A stretch of 64,000 nucleotides of DNA from Halalkalibacter alkalisediminis (lineage in GTDB: Bacteria > Bacillota > Bacilli > Bacillales > Bacillaceae_D): the NCBI RefSeq assembly GCF_028610705.1, contig NZ_JAQQWT010000004.1:113938-177937 (forward strand), in the 5' to 3' direction. Of this stretch, positions 41,460 through 50,530 are shown in pieces. The notes below the pieces were generated by a model that made no database searches, was not told where the DNA came from, and saw only the letters and a list, made by a program, of their open reading frames with translations. The number at the start of each line of letters is the position of its first letter. Position 1 is the first letter of the stretch. The translations under genes and the position numbers were made by a program.

Positions 41460-41499
41460 ATCAGGCTATGAGTTTTGAGCTACTCAAGCCTGCTTTTAT
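41460..41499 (+). terminator. Terminator of the 41306 gene
   Basis: CAGGCT / AGCCTG outer stem with inner GAGT / ACTC pairing, then CTTTTAT. Confidence 0.75.
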
Positions 41500-41821
41500 C
41501 TGGATTCAGTGGACTTTGCTTCATCCCTTCAAACAGAACCCTTGATCCAACTTTGACAATTAATACGCCAAGAGCGGAATGAACCCACGTCCAGTTCCTT
41601 TTAAATTTTCAATAAATTGGTTTTTCTTTCCAACCATATTTCATAAATGGCTTGCGGAATGTGATACAGTATAAAATAAAAGACTAAGCTCTTTCCTTTT
41701 GGTTGATAGGGTGGACTGTGCGTACCAAATGGAAAGAAAAGGACAGACAAACAAATCATATACAAGAAATGACATTAACCTCAACTCTTAAAGAGTCAAG
41801 GTTAAATGCCCTTCGTTCTAA
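41500..41821. other. Intergenic region with a start-less minus-strand frame
   Basis: A 41-codon minus-strand frame ending near 41494 (…NWTWVHSALGVLIVKVG…) has no start codon and may be the remnant of a gene end. An AACCTTGACTCTT / AAGAGTTGAGGTT hairpin at about 41777-41806 probably ends yusG transcription. Confidence 0.35.
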
Positions 41822-42058
41822 TTAGCACCAGCCTTCATCGCAGCCTTCTACATACGATTTGACTTCATTCGGATTTTCTTGCTCGTAACGGAAAATTTTA
41901 TCATTTTCAAATTCAAAGCCTTCAGCCATTTCATGCTGAAATCCCTGATTCGTTTCGATGACTTTTCCGACTTGAGCCTCACCCATATATAAATTCATAT
42001 GGCCATTTTCATATTTCCCTTTTACTCTGCTTGTTACATCCACTCGTACAAGATCCAC
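41822..42058 (-). CDS. yusG: DUF2553 protein YusG, 78 aa
   Basis: Small protein matching YusG by position (before gcvH) and by features: VDVTSRVKGKYENGHMNLYM, then an acidic FEFENDKIFRYEQ segment, and a Cys-containing end, EGCDEGWC. The start codon is GTG, eight bases after AAGGAGG; an ATG within the spacer is out of frame. Role unknown. Family call is from memory of the region. Confidence 0.75.
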   Translation of the reverse strand: MDLVRVDVTSRVKGKYENGHMNLYMGEAQVGKVIETNQGFQHEMAEGFEFENDKIFRYEQENPNEVKSYVEGCDEGWC

Positions 42059-42132
42059 GGCATTAACCTCCTTAAACAGAAGTTACTATTATTGTGTCCA
42101 CCACCCTCTTCAACAACCATGGGTAAAACATG

Positions 42133-42166
42133 AAAAAAAGGAAAGGCATTTGCCCTTCCCCTTCTT
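42133..42166 (-). terminator. Terminator of gcvH
   Basis: GGAAGGG / GCCTTTCC hairpin followed by seven T residues on the minus strand, just after the gcvH stop. Confidence 0.8.
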
Positions 42167-42176
42167 ATAGTCTTTA

Positions 42177-42563
42177 TTAGTCTTCGCTAATCATTTCTTG
42201 GTATTGCTCCGCAGACATAAGCTTGTCCACTTCACTTGCATCACTTGGCTCAATCACGATCATCCAAGCTTTTTCATATGGAGATTCATTAACGAATTCA
42301 GGTGAATCATCAAGATCTTCGTTCACAGCTACTACTTTTCCACTAATTGGCGCATAAAGCTCTGATACTGTTTTAACTGATTCTACGCTACCAAATGGCT
42401 CATCTGCTTCAATTTCATCTCCCACTTCTGGAAGCTCAACGAAAACGATATCTCCAAGTTCTGATTGAGCGAAGTCTGTGATTCCGATGCGAACCGTTTC
42501 GCCTTCTACTTTAACCCACTCGTGTTCTTCTGAATACTTCAATTCCTTTGGTAAATTACTCAT
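42177..42563 (-). CDS. gcvH: Glycine cleavage system H protein, 128 aa
   Basis: Lipoyl carrier of the glycine cleavage complex, and in Bacillus also the entry point for lipoate relay to other dehydrogenases. The lipoyl lysine is Lys64 in [11 protein letters not shown]. The fold blocks [20 protein letters not shown] and [16 protein letters not shown] are typical. The start at 42563 follows GGAGGG. Stands alone between yusG and yusI, as in B. subtilis (yusH). Confidence 0.97.
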   Translation of the reverse strand: MSNLPKELKYSEEHEWVKVEGETVRIGITDFAQSELGDIVFVELPEVGDEIEADEPFGSVESVKTVSELYAPISGKVVAVNEDLDDSPEFVNESPYEKAWMIVIEPSDASEVDKLMSAEQYQEMISED

Positions 42564-42632
42564 TCTAAATCCCTCCATACTAAAATAATACAATTATTTC
42601 TACATTATACCTGTTTTACCACTGAAACAAAA

Positions 42633-42992
42633 CTACTTGCTCCATGTTTCAACAAATTGTTCTTCTTTAAAGCCAACTGTCACTTGCTTTCCATCTGTCG
42701 TAAGGGGGCGCTTAATTAACATCCCGTCTGAAGCAAGAAGATCTAACGCCTCTTCTTCGGACATATCCTTTAATTTGTCTTTTAACCCAAGCTCGCGGTA
42801 TTTCTGACCACTCGTATTGAAGAACTTTTTCAATTCTAAACCGCTATTTTGATAAATGCTGCGTAACTCATCTTTGGACGGAGGGTTTTCAACCATATGT
42901 ACGTCATTGACTTCGATGTCTTTTTCAGCAAACCATTTACTCGCTTTTCTACATGTTCCACATTTCGGATATTGATAAAACACAACTGCCAT
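42633..42992 (-). CDS. yusI: ArsC/Spx-family thioredoxin-fold protein YusI, 119 aa
   Basis: Arsenate reductase-like protein with the redox motif CGTC at residues 11-14 (YQYPKCGTCRKASKWF), and the family end MLIKRPLTTDGKQVTVGF. It lacks features that would separate an arsenate reductase from an Spx-type regulator; the second group usually has longer C-termini, so a redox enzyme is somewhat likelier. The start at 42992 fits the ribosome site GGAGGA; an ATG two codons earlier overlaps it. Cotranscribed with the small gene upstream. Confidence 0.88.
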   Translation of the reverse strand: MAVVFYQYPKCGTCRKASKWFAEKDIEVNDVHMVENPPSKDELRSIYQNSGLELKKFFNTSGQKYRELGLKDKLKDMSEEEALDLLASDGMLIKRPLTTDGKQVTVGFKEEQFVETWSK

Positions 42993-43030
42993 TTTCATTC
43001 CTCCTCTCTTATGCTTCTTCATTCGTATTA

Positions 43031-43195
43031 TTACTTATCTTCAGCCTGTTCACAATTTATTTGCTCATCCATTTCTGTTTCCGTTTCCCAAGTGGTTTGC
43101 AACGCATCATGGACCGAATCCTCACTCATCTTTTCGGCGAATTCTTCCACACCTGCTAAAGGCTCTGTATAGCTAATCTCTTCGTTCTTCTTCAC
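43031..43195 (-). CDS. Small acidic protein, 54 aa, upstream of yusI
   Basis: GTG start six bases after GGGGAGGAA, an excellent ribosome site. The product starts MKKNEEISYTEPLAGVEEF, is strongly acidic and helical in pattern, has one Cys near the end and ends NCEQAEDK. The stop lies 38 bases before yusI, so the two form an operon. Its GTG start and small size make it easily missed. No family recognised. Confidence 0.65.
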   Translation of the reverse strand: MKKNEEISYTEPLAGVEEFAEKMSEDSVHDALQTTWETETEMDEQINCEQAEDK

Positions 43196-43536
43196 TTATA
43201 TTCCTCCCCGTCATCGATGATACTAGGTTGCGTCAGAATAGAGAAAACATACAAAGTTAGGATACTAGATGTCATTTACCCTGACATGTATGGAACATAC
43301 ATAGAGATGACTTGTTAGTGAATGAAAAACTTGATTGAAAAGACCCTGCTTACTTAATCGAGTTTTTTGCTTTTTATTTGCGACTTCGGCTTTTTATTCG
43401 CACCTTCGGCCTTTTATCCTCGGCTATCTTGACCCGCGCCAACCACTATAATCGTGAATCCACTACGACAAAGAAGCCCCATTCGGGACTTCTTTGCACT
43501 AGAGAGGAGAATGCTCCATAAGAAAGGAGTATATAT
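43196..43536. other. Intergenic region with short direct repeats
   Basis: No gene. At about 43370-43430 a short motif (TTCGGCTTTTTATTCGCACC and relatives) repeats two or three times. At 43472-43496 an AAGAAG...CTTCTTT hairpin around CCCCATTCGGGA may be a terminator remnant. Confidence 0.4.
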
Positions 43537-43567
43537 GATTTGGGGAAGGAATGAACTTCCCCAAAAG
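43537..43567 (-). terminator. Hairpin after fadE
   Basis: TTTGGGGAAG / CTTCCCCAAA stem with a six-base loop directly after the fadE stop; no strong T-run. Confidence 0.6.
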
Positions 43568-43579
43568 TGTAAACCGTGA

Positions 43580-45364
43580 TTAAACGACGAAGCGTTTCGC
43601 TTCTAGTACAGCACCAGCAATTTGGCGTTTTTTCGTCACGACATTGATTGGCGTGTGACGAGTTAGCTTACGAAGTATACCTAGCATGGTACGAAGCTTG
43701 TCGCCTTCTTCCATTGCTACAAGTGATTCTTTTGCGTGTGCTTCAATGCGGTTGAAAGCTTCTTGGCAGAATACTTCTGTCATCAGAAGTTTTTGCGCTG
43801 CTTTATCCACACCTGATTTGTTGATGGCTTTTTCAGTACGAAGTATGACAGATTCCATTGAATAGATCTCACTTACAATGTCTGCTACGTTAGAAAGCTG
43901 CTCTTGCTCATGCTGAAGCTTTTCACCGTATTTTTGCGCTCCGTTTCCTGCAACCATCAAGAAGATTTTCTTCGCCATACCTAGTAGGTATTTTTCTTGC
44001 TCAAGTGGCTCATCGCCGATTTCCTGAGGCATCATCATCATTAGCTCCTCTTGCAAGGCCATTGCTTTTTGTAAAAGAGGAAGCTCACCTTTCATCGCTT
44101 TACGCATGATCGTACCAGGAACTAGTAGACGGTTGATCTCATTTGTCCCTTCGAAAATCCGGTTAATCCGTGAATCACGATACATACGCTCCACTTCATA
44201 CTCAGCCATGAAACCATACCCACCGTGGATTTGAACCGCTTCATCCACGACATAGTCAAGCGTCTCAGAACCAAATACTTTGTTTAATGAGCACTCAATT
44301 GCATATTCAGCAATCGCATTGGCAACAGCACGCCCGTCTTTTTGCTCTTCATCCGTTAATCCACCAAGGCGTTCTTCGAAAAGACCTCCTGTACGATAGA
44401 TGGAACTTTCAGCTGCAAATGTTTGTGTCGCCATGTTAGCAAGCTTCTCTTGAATCAATGTAAATTTACCGATTGGTGTCTTGAATTGCTTACGCTCTGT
44501 TGCATATGTTGCGGCAAGCTCGAGTGCACGCTTCGCACTACCGACACAACCTACTCCAAGCTTGTAACGCCCTACATTTAAAATGTTAAATGCAATCACG
44601 TGACCTTTACCAATCTCACCAAGAACATTATCAACTGGTACAAGAGCATCTTGTAAAATCAATGTTCTCGTCGAAGAACCTTTGATCCCCATTTTCTTTT
44701 CTTCTGGTCCTGTTGACACCCCTTCGAAATCTTTTTCTACGATGAACGCCGTGAATTGCTCGCCATCAATTTTGGCATAAACAACAAATACGTCAGCAAA
44801 AGCCGAATTTGTGATCCATTGCTTCTCTCCATTTAATACATAGTGAGTACCCGCTTCATTTAGAACCGCCGTTGTTTTTGCTCCTAATGCATCAGACCCT
44901 GAGCTAGGCTCTGTTAACGCATATGCAGCCAGCTTGGCACCGCTTGCAAGATCAGGAAGATATTTTGATTTTTGCTCATGGTTACCAAAGAAGACGATTG
45001 GCAAAGAACCGATTCCTACGTGTGCCCCGTGACTTAGCCCAAACGCACCACCACGAACAAACTTCTCTGAAATAAGTGAAGAACTGATTTTATCAAGGCC
45101 AAGACCGCCGTACTCTTCTGGAACATCTGCTCCAAGAAGACCTAAGTCTCCAGCTTCTTTTAACAATTTCACCGTGTGCTCAAACTTGTGCTGTTCAATC
45201 TCTTCAAGAACAGGCTCAACCTCATTGATCACAAACTCTTCCGTCGTACGACCAATCATGATTTGCTCATCAGTGTAATCCTCTGGTGTAAACACTTGAT
45301 CAGCTGTGATGTCCTCAACTAGGAAGCTACCGCCTTTTAATACCTTGTTTTCTGTTTGACTCAT
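43580..45364 (-). CDS. fadE: Acyl-CoA dehydrogenase FadE (YusJ), 594 aa
   Basis: FAD enzyme for the first step of beta-oxidation. The acyl-CoA dehydrogenase domain (about 30-410) has YALTEPSSGSDALGAKTTA, GEKQWITNSAFADVFVV and ERMYRDSRINRIFEGTNEINR near the catalytic site. The remaining 180 residues form an extra C-terminal helical domain, normal for the Bacillus FadE type. It is the last gene of fadN-fadA-fadE, separated from fadA by a tandem repeat. Ribosome site GGGAGGAA. Confidence 0.95.
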   Translation of the reverse strand: MSQTENKVLKGGSFLVEDITADQVFTPEDYTDEQIMIGRTTEEFVINEVEPVLEEIEQHKFEHTVKLLKEAGDLGLLGADVPEEYGGLGLDKISSSLISEKFVRGGAFGLSHGAHVGIGSLPIVFFGNHEQKSKYLPDLASGAKLAAYALTEPSSGSDALGAKTTAVLNEAGTHYVLNGEKQWITNSAFADVFVVYAKIDGEQFTAFIVEKDFEGVSTGPEEKKMGIKGSSTRTLILQDALVPVDNVLGEIGKGHVIAFNILNVGRYKLGVGCVGSAKRALELAATYATERKQFKTPIGKFTLIQEKLANMATQTFAAESSIYRTGGLFEERLGGLTDEEQKDGRAVANAIAEYAIECSLNKVFGSETLDYVVDEAVQIHGGYGFMAEYEVERMYRDSRINRIFEGTNEINRLLVPGTIMRKAMKGELPLLQKAMALQEELMMMMPQEIGDEPLEQEKYLLGMAKKIFLMVAGNGAQKYGEKLQHEQEQLSNVADIVSEIYSMESVILRTEKAINKSGVDKAAQKLLMTEVFCQEAFNRIEAHAKESLVAMEEGDKLRTMLGILRKLTRHTPINVVTKKRQIAGAVLEAKRFVV

Positions 45365-45401
45365 TTTCCGTTCCTCCCTTATTTATGTTCCACTTATTTT
45401 T

Positions 45402-45686
45402 TTCGAGTTTTTCCCACAAAGGTAAAACCGTCCTTTGTTTGCATGGCTCCACTCGCTGCGCGTCTTTATGAGGAAAACCACTCATAAAGACTTAAAACCT
45501 TGCAGCGGCTTCGCTCATGCTTCGAGTTTTTCCCACAAAGGTAAAACCGTCCTTTGTTTGCATGGCTCCACTCGCTGCGCGTCTTTATGAGGAAAACCAC
45601 TCATAAAGACTTAAAACCTTGCAGCGGCTTCGCTCATGCTTCGAGTTTTTCCCACAAAGGTAAAACCGTCCTTTGTGGGAAAAACT
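45402..45686. repeat. 119-bp tandem repeat between fadA and fadE
   Basis: Two perfect, head-to-tail copies of a 119-bp unit (45402-45520 and 45521-45639), then a 47-bp partial third (45640-45686). Each unit starts GAGTTTTTCCCACAAAGG and contains a nested hairpin: GCATG, CGCTGC and GTCTTTATGAG pair with CTCATAAAGAC, GCAGCG and CATGC. The last partial copy closes instead into a perfect 18-bp stem (GAGTTTTTCCCACAAAGG with its complement) with an eight-base loop. The perfect identity marks a recent duplication. Confidence 0.95.
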
Positions 45687-45688
45687 CT

Positions 45689-46870
45689 CTAGTTTATCAA
45701 TTCAAATACACCTGCAGCACCCATACCGCCACCGATACACATGGTGACAACACCGAATTGTTCGTTGCGGCGCTTCATTTCGTGTAAAAGGGTAAGGGTT
45801 AATTTCGTGCCTGAGCAGCCTAGTGGGTGTCCTAAGGCAATGGCCCCACCGTTTACATTGACACGGTCTTGATCAAGACCTAAATGGCGAATCACTTGAA
45901 GCGACTGTGAAGCAAACGCCTCATTTAGTTCGAACAAACCAATATCAGATAGTTCAAGTCCGGCAATTTGTAAAGCTTTTGGAATTGCCTCAACTGGACC
46001 AATCCCCATGATTTCTGGAGCAACCCCAGCAACGGCAAAGCCGCGGAATTTCAATTGTGGTGTTAGACCATTCGCTAACGCTTCTTCGCGGTCCATTAAT
46101 AAAACGGACGCTGCACCGTCACTCATTTGGGATGAGTTTCCTGCTGTGACACTACCTTTTGGATGGAAGGCTGGACGTAATTTTGCAAGCCCTTCAACCG
46201 ATGTACCATGTCTGACGCCTTCATCAGTGTCAAAAAGAACTTGTTTTTCTTTTAATTTGTGATCAGCACCGACAGAACGTAGAGTCACATTTACTGGGAC
46301 GATTTCATCTTTAAAGCGGCCAGCTTCAATGGCTTGAGCAGCGCGCTTATGACTTTCTGCAGCGAAAGCATCCTGATCCTCACGACTCACTTCAAAGCGA
46401 TTCGCTACTTCCTCAGCTGTGTAACCCATTCCCATATAATATTCTGGTTGCTCTTCGACAAGCTTAGCGTTTGGAGCAATGACATGACCTCCCATTGGGA
46501 TCATGCTCATCGACTCAGCTCCACCGGCAATGATGGCTTTGGAGTGACCAAGCATAATGCGCTCAGCTCCGTAAGCAATACTTTGTAAGCCAGAAGAACA
46601 ATATCGATTAATTGTTATAGCAGGGACTGTATTTGGCAATCCTGCTAAAGCAGAGATGTTACGAGCCATGTTCATTCCTTGTTCCGCCTCAGGCATCGAA
46701 CAACCCATAATGACATCTTCAATAGATCTAGCATCAAAATCACCAGCACGCCTTAATGTCTCACGAACTGTTAAAGCACCAAGATCATCTGGACGTACAT
46801 TCGCTAACGTCCCACGTTTTGCTTTTCCAACTGGTGTTCTAGCACCAGCGACAATAACCGCTTCTCTCAT
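45689..46870 (-). CDS. fadA: Acetyl-CoA C-acyltransferase FadA (YusK), 393 aa
   Basis: Thiolase that cleaves 3-ketoacyl-CoA in the last step of beta-oxidation. Catalytic Cys in NRYCSSGLQSIAYGAERI, His in NGGAIALGHPLGCSG, second Cys in MCIGGGMGAAGVFE. Length is typical. Follows fadN by 25 bases. Confidence 0.96.
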   Translation of the reverse strand: MREAVIVAGARTPVGKAKRGTLANVRPDDLGALTVRETLRRAGDFDARSIEDVIMGCSMPEAEQGMNMARNISALAGLPNTVPAITINRYCSSGLQSIAYGAERIMLGHSKAIIAGGAESMSMIPMGGHVIAPNAKLVEEQPEYYMGMGYTAEEVANRFEVSREDQDAFAAESHKRAAQAIEAGRFKDEIVPVNVTLRSVGADHKLKEKQVLFDTDEGVRHGTSVEGLAKLRPAFHPKGSVTAGNSSQMSDGAASVLLMDREEALANGLTPQLKFRGFAVAGVAPEIMGIGPVEAIPKALQIAGLELSDIGLFELNEAFASQSLQVIRHLGLDQDRVNVNGGAIALGHPLGCSGTKLTLTLLHEMKRRNEQFGVVTMCIGGGMGAAGVFELIN

Positions 46871-46895
46871 ATTCGTTTCCCTCCTATTCCGTCGA

Positions 46896-49256
46896 TTAGT
46901 TACGAAGTGGTTTTCCTTTTGTTAACATATATTGCATCCGTTGTTGTGATTTCGGTTCAGCAAGTAAGCTTAAGAATGCTTCTCGCTCTAAATCAAGTAA
47001 ATATTGCTCATCCACAAGCGTTCCTTTTGGTACGCGGCCACCAGCTATAACGAAAGCTAGTTTTTCAGCAATTTTTAAATCATGATCAGATATCATGCCA
47101 CCAAATTTCATCGTTTTCGCACCTAAAAGCATCGTTCCATATCCCGTTTCACCGACAACTGGAATTTTCGCTCTCTCTGGAGCGCGGTAACCTGAAGCCG
47201 ATAAATGGTGAACTTGTTTTTTCGCTCGATCAATGAGGAGATCTCCATTTGCGACAATGCCATCACGTTCACCTAGGAATCCAATTTCTTTTGCCTCTTG
47301 TGCGGATGTTGATACTTTTGCCATCGCAATTGTTTCAAACGTTTTGTTGGCAACCGTTTGTAAGTCGTTACCGCCTGATTTTGCAAGGTTACGAAGGTAC
47401 AATTCTTTGTTTCCTCCACCACCAGGAATTAATCCAACCCCAACTTCAACTAAGCCCATGTAGCTTTCAAGTGATGCTTGGATGCTTGCAGACGGTAGAC
47501 AAATTTCCGTCCCTCCACCAAGTGTCATTCCAAATGGCGCTGCCACGACTGGCTTTTCTGAATATCTGATATTGGCCATCGTTTGTTGGAATTGACGAAC
47601 GACCAAATCAAGCTCAAAGAAGTTATCATCTTGTGCTTCCATTAAAATGAGCATTAAATTGGCACCGACACAGAAGTTCTTGCCTTGATTATGAATGATC
47701 AGACCTTTGTAATTTTTCTCGACTTCTGCAATGGATTTATTAATCATTTGCAATACATCTGCACCAATTGAATTATTGGGTGAATGGAATTCTAGCAAGG
47801 CCACATCATCGCCGACATCCATTAAGCTCGCACCTGAATTTTTGAAGACAACATGGTCCGGCTTTAATGATTTAAGATGAACGATTTTCTCATTAACAAG
47901 CTTCGGTGCATACCCACCCGCGTGGTAGAAAGTATCGCCTTTATAGAAGCTTTCTTGCCCTGAAGCGAGCATGTCTTTCACCCATGTTGGAACCGTTTCG
48001 CCTTCTGCTTCCATGCGTTCAACAGACTTAGCTACGCCGATTGCGTCCCATGTTTCAAATGGACCCATCTCCCAGCCAAAGCCCCATTTCATTGCTTGGT
48101 CAACTGCGTGAATATCGTTCGCAATTTCAAATGCTTTTTCTGCCGAATAAATTAATGTTGGTTTTAATAAGCTCCATATTAATTGCCCCGCACGGTCATT
48201 TGCATATGCTAGCGTTTTCAATTTATCAGGAAGTTTCTTTGCTTGCTTCGCTTGTTCAACAGAAGCTGCCTTTAATTTCTTGCGCTCTTCGTATTCAAGC
48301 GTTTTTGGATTTAATTCAAGAATTTCTTTTCCTTGCTTAAGGAAAAATCCTTGCCCACTCTTCGCACCAAGCCAACCTTTTTCAGCCATTGTGTTCATAA
48401 ATGGTGCTGGATCAAACACTTCTTTTTCAGGGCCATCAACGACATCATAGACATTTCTCGCTACGTGTAAGAATGTATCTAAGCCAACAACATCTAATGT
48501 ACGGAATGTAGCACTTTTCGGACGTCCGATTAGCGGTCCTGTAACGGAATCAACTTCTCCAATTGTGTAACCACCTTTTAACATCTCTCTTACTGTTACG
48601 AGTAGTCCATATGTTCCAATTCGGTTTCCGATAAAGTTTGGCGTGTCTTTTCCTTCGACAACACCTTTACCGAGTGTCTCCTCAGCAAACGCTTTCACAA
48701 ATGATAAAACCTCTTCATTCGTATCAGCGGTTGGGATGACTTCTAAAAGCTTTAAGTATCTAGGTGGATTAAAGAAATGGGTTCCAAGAAAGTGCGCTTT
48801 AAAATCATCGGAACGTCCCTCTGCCATGGCTTCTACTGAGATGCCTGATGTATTGGAACTAACAATCGTTCCTGGCTTACGAACCGCATCGATTTTTTCA
48901 AACAATTGCTTTTTAATCGCTAAGTTCTCAACAACAACTTCAATGATCCAATCAACTTCTTCTAGTTTCTTTAAATCGTCCTCAAGGTTTCCTGGTGTAA
49001 TGTAAGAAGCTTTTGCTTTAGAGGAAAGCGGTGCTGGTTTTTGTTTAGCTAATTTTTGAATAGCAATCGTGCTCATCCGATTACGAACAGCCTTATCATT
49101 AAGAGTGAGCCCTTTAGCTTGTTCGGCAGCTGTAAGCTCTTTTGGTACAATATCGAGTAATAAAGATGGGATTCCGACATTCGCTAAATGAGCTGCAATC
49201 CCTGAGCCCATAACGCCTGATCCGATTACTGCAACTTTACGAATATGACGAGTCAT
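46896..49256 (-). CDS. fadN: 3-hydroxyacyl-CoA dehydrogenase / enoyl-CoA hydratase FadN (YusL), 786 aa
   Basis: Bifunctional beta-oxidation enzyme. The N-terminal half is the NAD-binding hydroxyacyl-CoA dehydrogenase (VIGSGVMGSGIAAHLA, GTHFFNPPRYLKLLE), and the C-terminal half the enoyl-CoA hydratase (NFCVGANLMLILM, FGMTLGGGTEICLPS), the domain order of Bacillus FadN and opposite to E. coli FadB. The start at 49256 follows AAGGGGGAG. First gene of the operon, with a FadR operator 64-81 bases upstream. Confidence 0.95.
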   Translation of the reverse strand: MTRHIRKVAVIGSGVMGSGIAAHLANVGIPSLLLDIVPKELTAAEQAKGLTLNDKAVRNRMSTIAIQKLAKQKPAPLSSKAKASYITPGNLEDDLKKLEEVDWIIEVVVENLAIKKQLFEKIDAVRKPGTIVSSNTSGISVEAMAEGRSDDFKAHFLGTHFFNPPRYLKLLEVIPTADTNEEVLSFVKAFAEETLGKGVVEGKDTPNFIGNRIGTYGLLVTVREMLKGGYTIGEVDSVTGPLIGRPKSATFRTLDVVGLDTFLHVARNVYDVVDGPEKEVFDPAPFMNTMAEKGWLGAKSGQGFFLKQGKEILELNPKTLEYEERKKLKAASVEQAKQAKKLPDKLKTLAYANDRAGQLIWSLLKPTLIYSAEKAFEIANDIHAVDQAMKWGFGWEMGPFETWDAIGVAKSVERMEAEGETVPTWVKDMLASGQESFYKGDTFYHAGGYAPKLVNEKIVHLKSLKPDHVVFKNSGASLMDVGDDVALLEFHSPNNSIGADVLQMINKSIAEVEKNYKGLIIHNQGKNFCVGANLMLILMEAQDDNFFELDLVVRQFQQTMANIRYSEKPVVAAPFGMTLGGGTEICLPSASIQASLESYMGLVEVGVGLIPGGGGNKELYLRNLAKSGGNDLQTVANKTFETIAMAKVSTSAQEAKEIGFLGERDGIVANGDLLIDRAKKQVHHLSASGYRAPERAKIPVVGETGYGTMLLGAKTMKFGGMISDHDLKIAEKLAFVIAGGRVPKGTLVDEQYLLDLEREAFLSLLAEPKSQQRMQYMLTKGKPLRN

Positions 49257-49319
49257 AATTCTCCCCCTTTTCCAGTTCAAAGTCAGATTAATTTGTTCAT
49301 GTCGCTATGTTTCATAAAA

Positions 49320-49337
49320 CGAATGAATACTCATTCA
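49320..49337. promoter_or_regulatory. FadR operator upstream of fadNAE
   Basis: The sequence CGAATGAATACTCATTCA matches 17 of 18 positions of the B. subtilis FadR (TetR family) consensus TGAATGAnTAnTCATTCA as I recall it. Predicts repression relieved by long-chain acyl-CoA. Confidence 0.85.
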
Positions 49338-49587
49338 TTATTTCTCAAAAAAAAGAACGACAATCTCAAATGTCATTTTCTATCCTAATCATAACGGAGA
49401 TTTTCCATTTGTGCAAGAGATAATTCTGAAAATTATTAAGATTGTTTTTTAAACATTTTCATATGCAAGTTTTGGAAGTAAGACCTTCTTATGTAGAGGA
49501 TAAATTCAAGCGATTTTTTCCACACTAATGAGGTATCCGAATGACGGATACGTTGCTTTCTAAGCAACATCCAAAGGAGGGTATACA

Positions 49588-49920
49588 ATGGACCAACAAC
49601 AATTCCAAGGCATGCAAAATCAACAGCAGCAACCAATGGGGATGCAGAACCAACAGCAAATGGGAGGTCAACAAACTCAGCAAGCTACCTTCCAAACGCC
49701 TCCACCAGTCATTACAACAAAAGATCAGCTTTATTTAACAGATATGCTTTCATGGAACCTATTAGCCATGAAAAAAGCACACTTCTTTGCCGAGCAATGT
49801 CAGGACCAAGAAATGAAAGCGGTTCTTGAAAAAACCGGGCAAATGCACCAACGACATTACGAAAAAATCTTAAGTCATTTGAAAACCAACGAACAACAAC
49901 AATCGATTCCAATGCAATAA
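49588..49920 (+). CDS. Spore coat protein of the CotF family, 110 aa
   Basis: Two parts: a glutamine-rich N-terminus (about 1-35, repeated QNQQ and MG units), and a helical CotF-like domain (about 42-103; LYLTDMLSWNLLAMKKAHFFAEQ, with a later HQRHYEKILSHL). In the mother cell such proteins become part of the spore coat. Strong ribosome site AAAGGAGGG. It resembles YusN and is followed by a second member of the family. Confidence 0.88.
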   Translation: MDQQQFQGMQNQQQQPMGMQNQQQMGGQQTQQATFQTPPPVITTKDQLYLTDMLSWNLLAMKKAHFFAEQCQDQEMKAVLEKTGQMHQRHYEKILSHLKTNEQQQSIPMQ

Positions 49921-50040
49921 CCGTTGGTGTTTCATTTGAAGAAACTTCATAGCAAGAGTAGCATCAGCTATTCTAAAGCTTACAGGCGCGCTGCTATCTG
50001 GCGCCATTGCTTTAAATAATTACAAGGGGGCCTTTGCATA

Positions 50041-50370
50041 ATGAGCCAATCATCAAAAAAGATCCAAAACCCTGAGATGCAAGTTCCTAAGACACCACAG
50101 ATGAACGATCGGGACTATATTAACGACATCCTAATGTGCGCTAAAAACATGACTAACTCGTACAGTGTTGCATTAAATGAGATGAGCCATGACCAATTAT
50201 ACCAAGACATCTCTCAAATTTTTAACGAAACACAAACTTGTCAACGCGATTTATATAACACGATGTTCCGTAAAGGGTTTTATGGACTCGAAGCTGCTGA
50301 TCAGCAAAAATTGGATCAATCGTATCAACAGTTCTCTGGTTACAGTAGCCAATTTCCGTACCAACAATAA
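50041..50370 (+). CDS. Spore coat protein of the CotF family, second copy, 109 aa
   Basis: CotF-like helical protein with MNDRDYINDILMCAKNMTN, SYSVALNEMSHDQLY and FNETQTCQRDLYNTMF. The C-terminus is rich in Gln, Ser and Tyr (YQQFSGYSSQFPYQQ), a coat-protein trait suited to cross-linking. Divergent from its neighbour but of the same family. Ribosome site AAGGGGG. Probably transcribed with the preceding gene. Confidence 0.88.
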   Translation: MSQSSKKIQNPEMQVPKTPQMNDRDYINDILMCAKNMTNSYSVALNEMSHDQLYQDISQIFNETQTCQRDLYNTMFRKGFYGLEAADQQKLDQSYQQFSGYSSQFPYQQ

Positions 50371-50374
50371 ATCG

Positions 50375-50411
50375 TTTGAGGCTGCCTGTTCTTTATGGGC
50401 AGCCTCTTTTA
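50375..50411 (+). terminator. Terminator of the coat gene pair
   Basis: GAGGCTGCC / GGGCAGCCTC hairpin followed by TTTTAT. Confidence 0.9.
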
Positions 50412-50530
50412 TGATTTAACCAACTTGAGAAGATTATCTAAACTGTTATCATTATATCCAAAAAAACAATTCCATTTTTATCTGCTATAATTTATCTATA
50501 TTGCTTCTAAATGTACAGGGGGTTTCAGAT

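Noticed and set aside
45402-45686. CRISPR array
   Set aside because: The 119-bp unit repeats head to tail without spacers and no cas genes are present; it is a tandem duplication.
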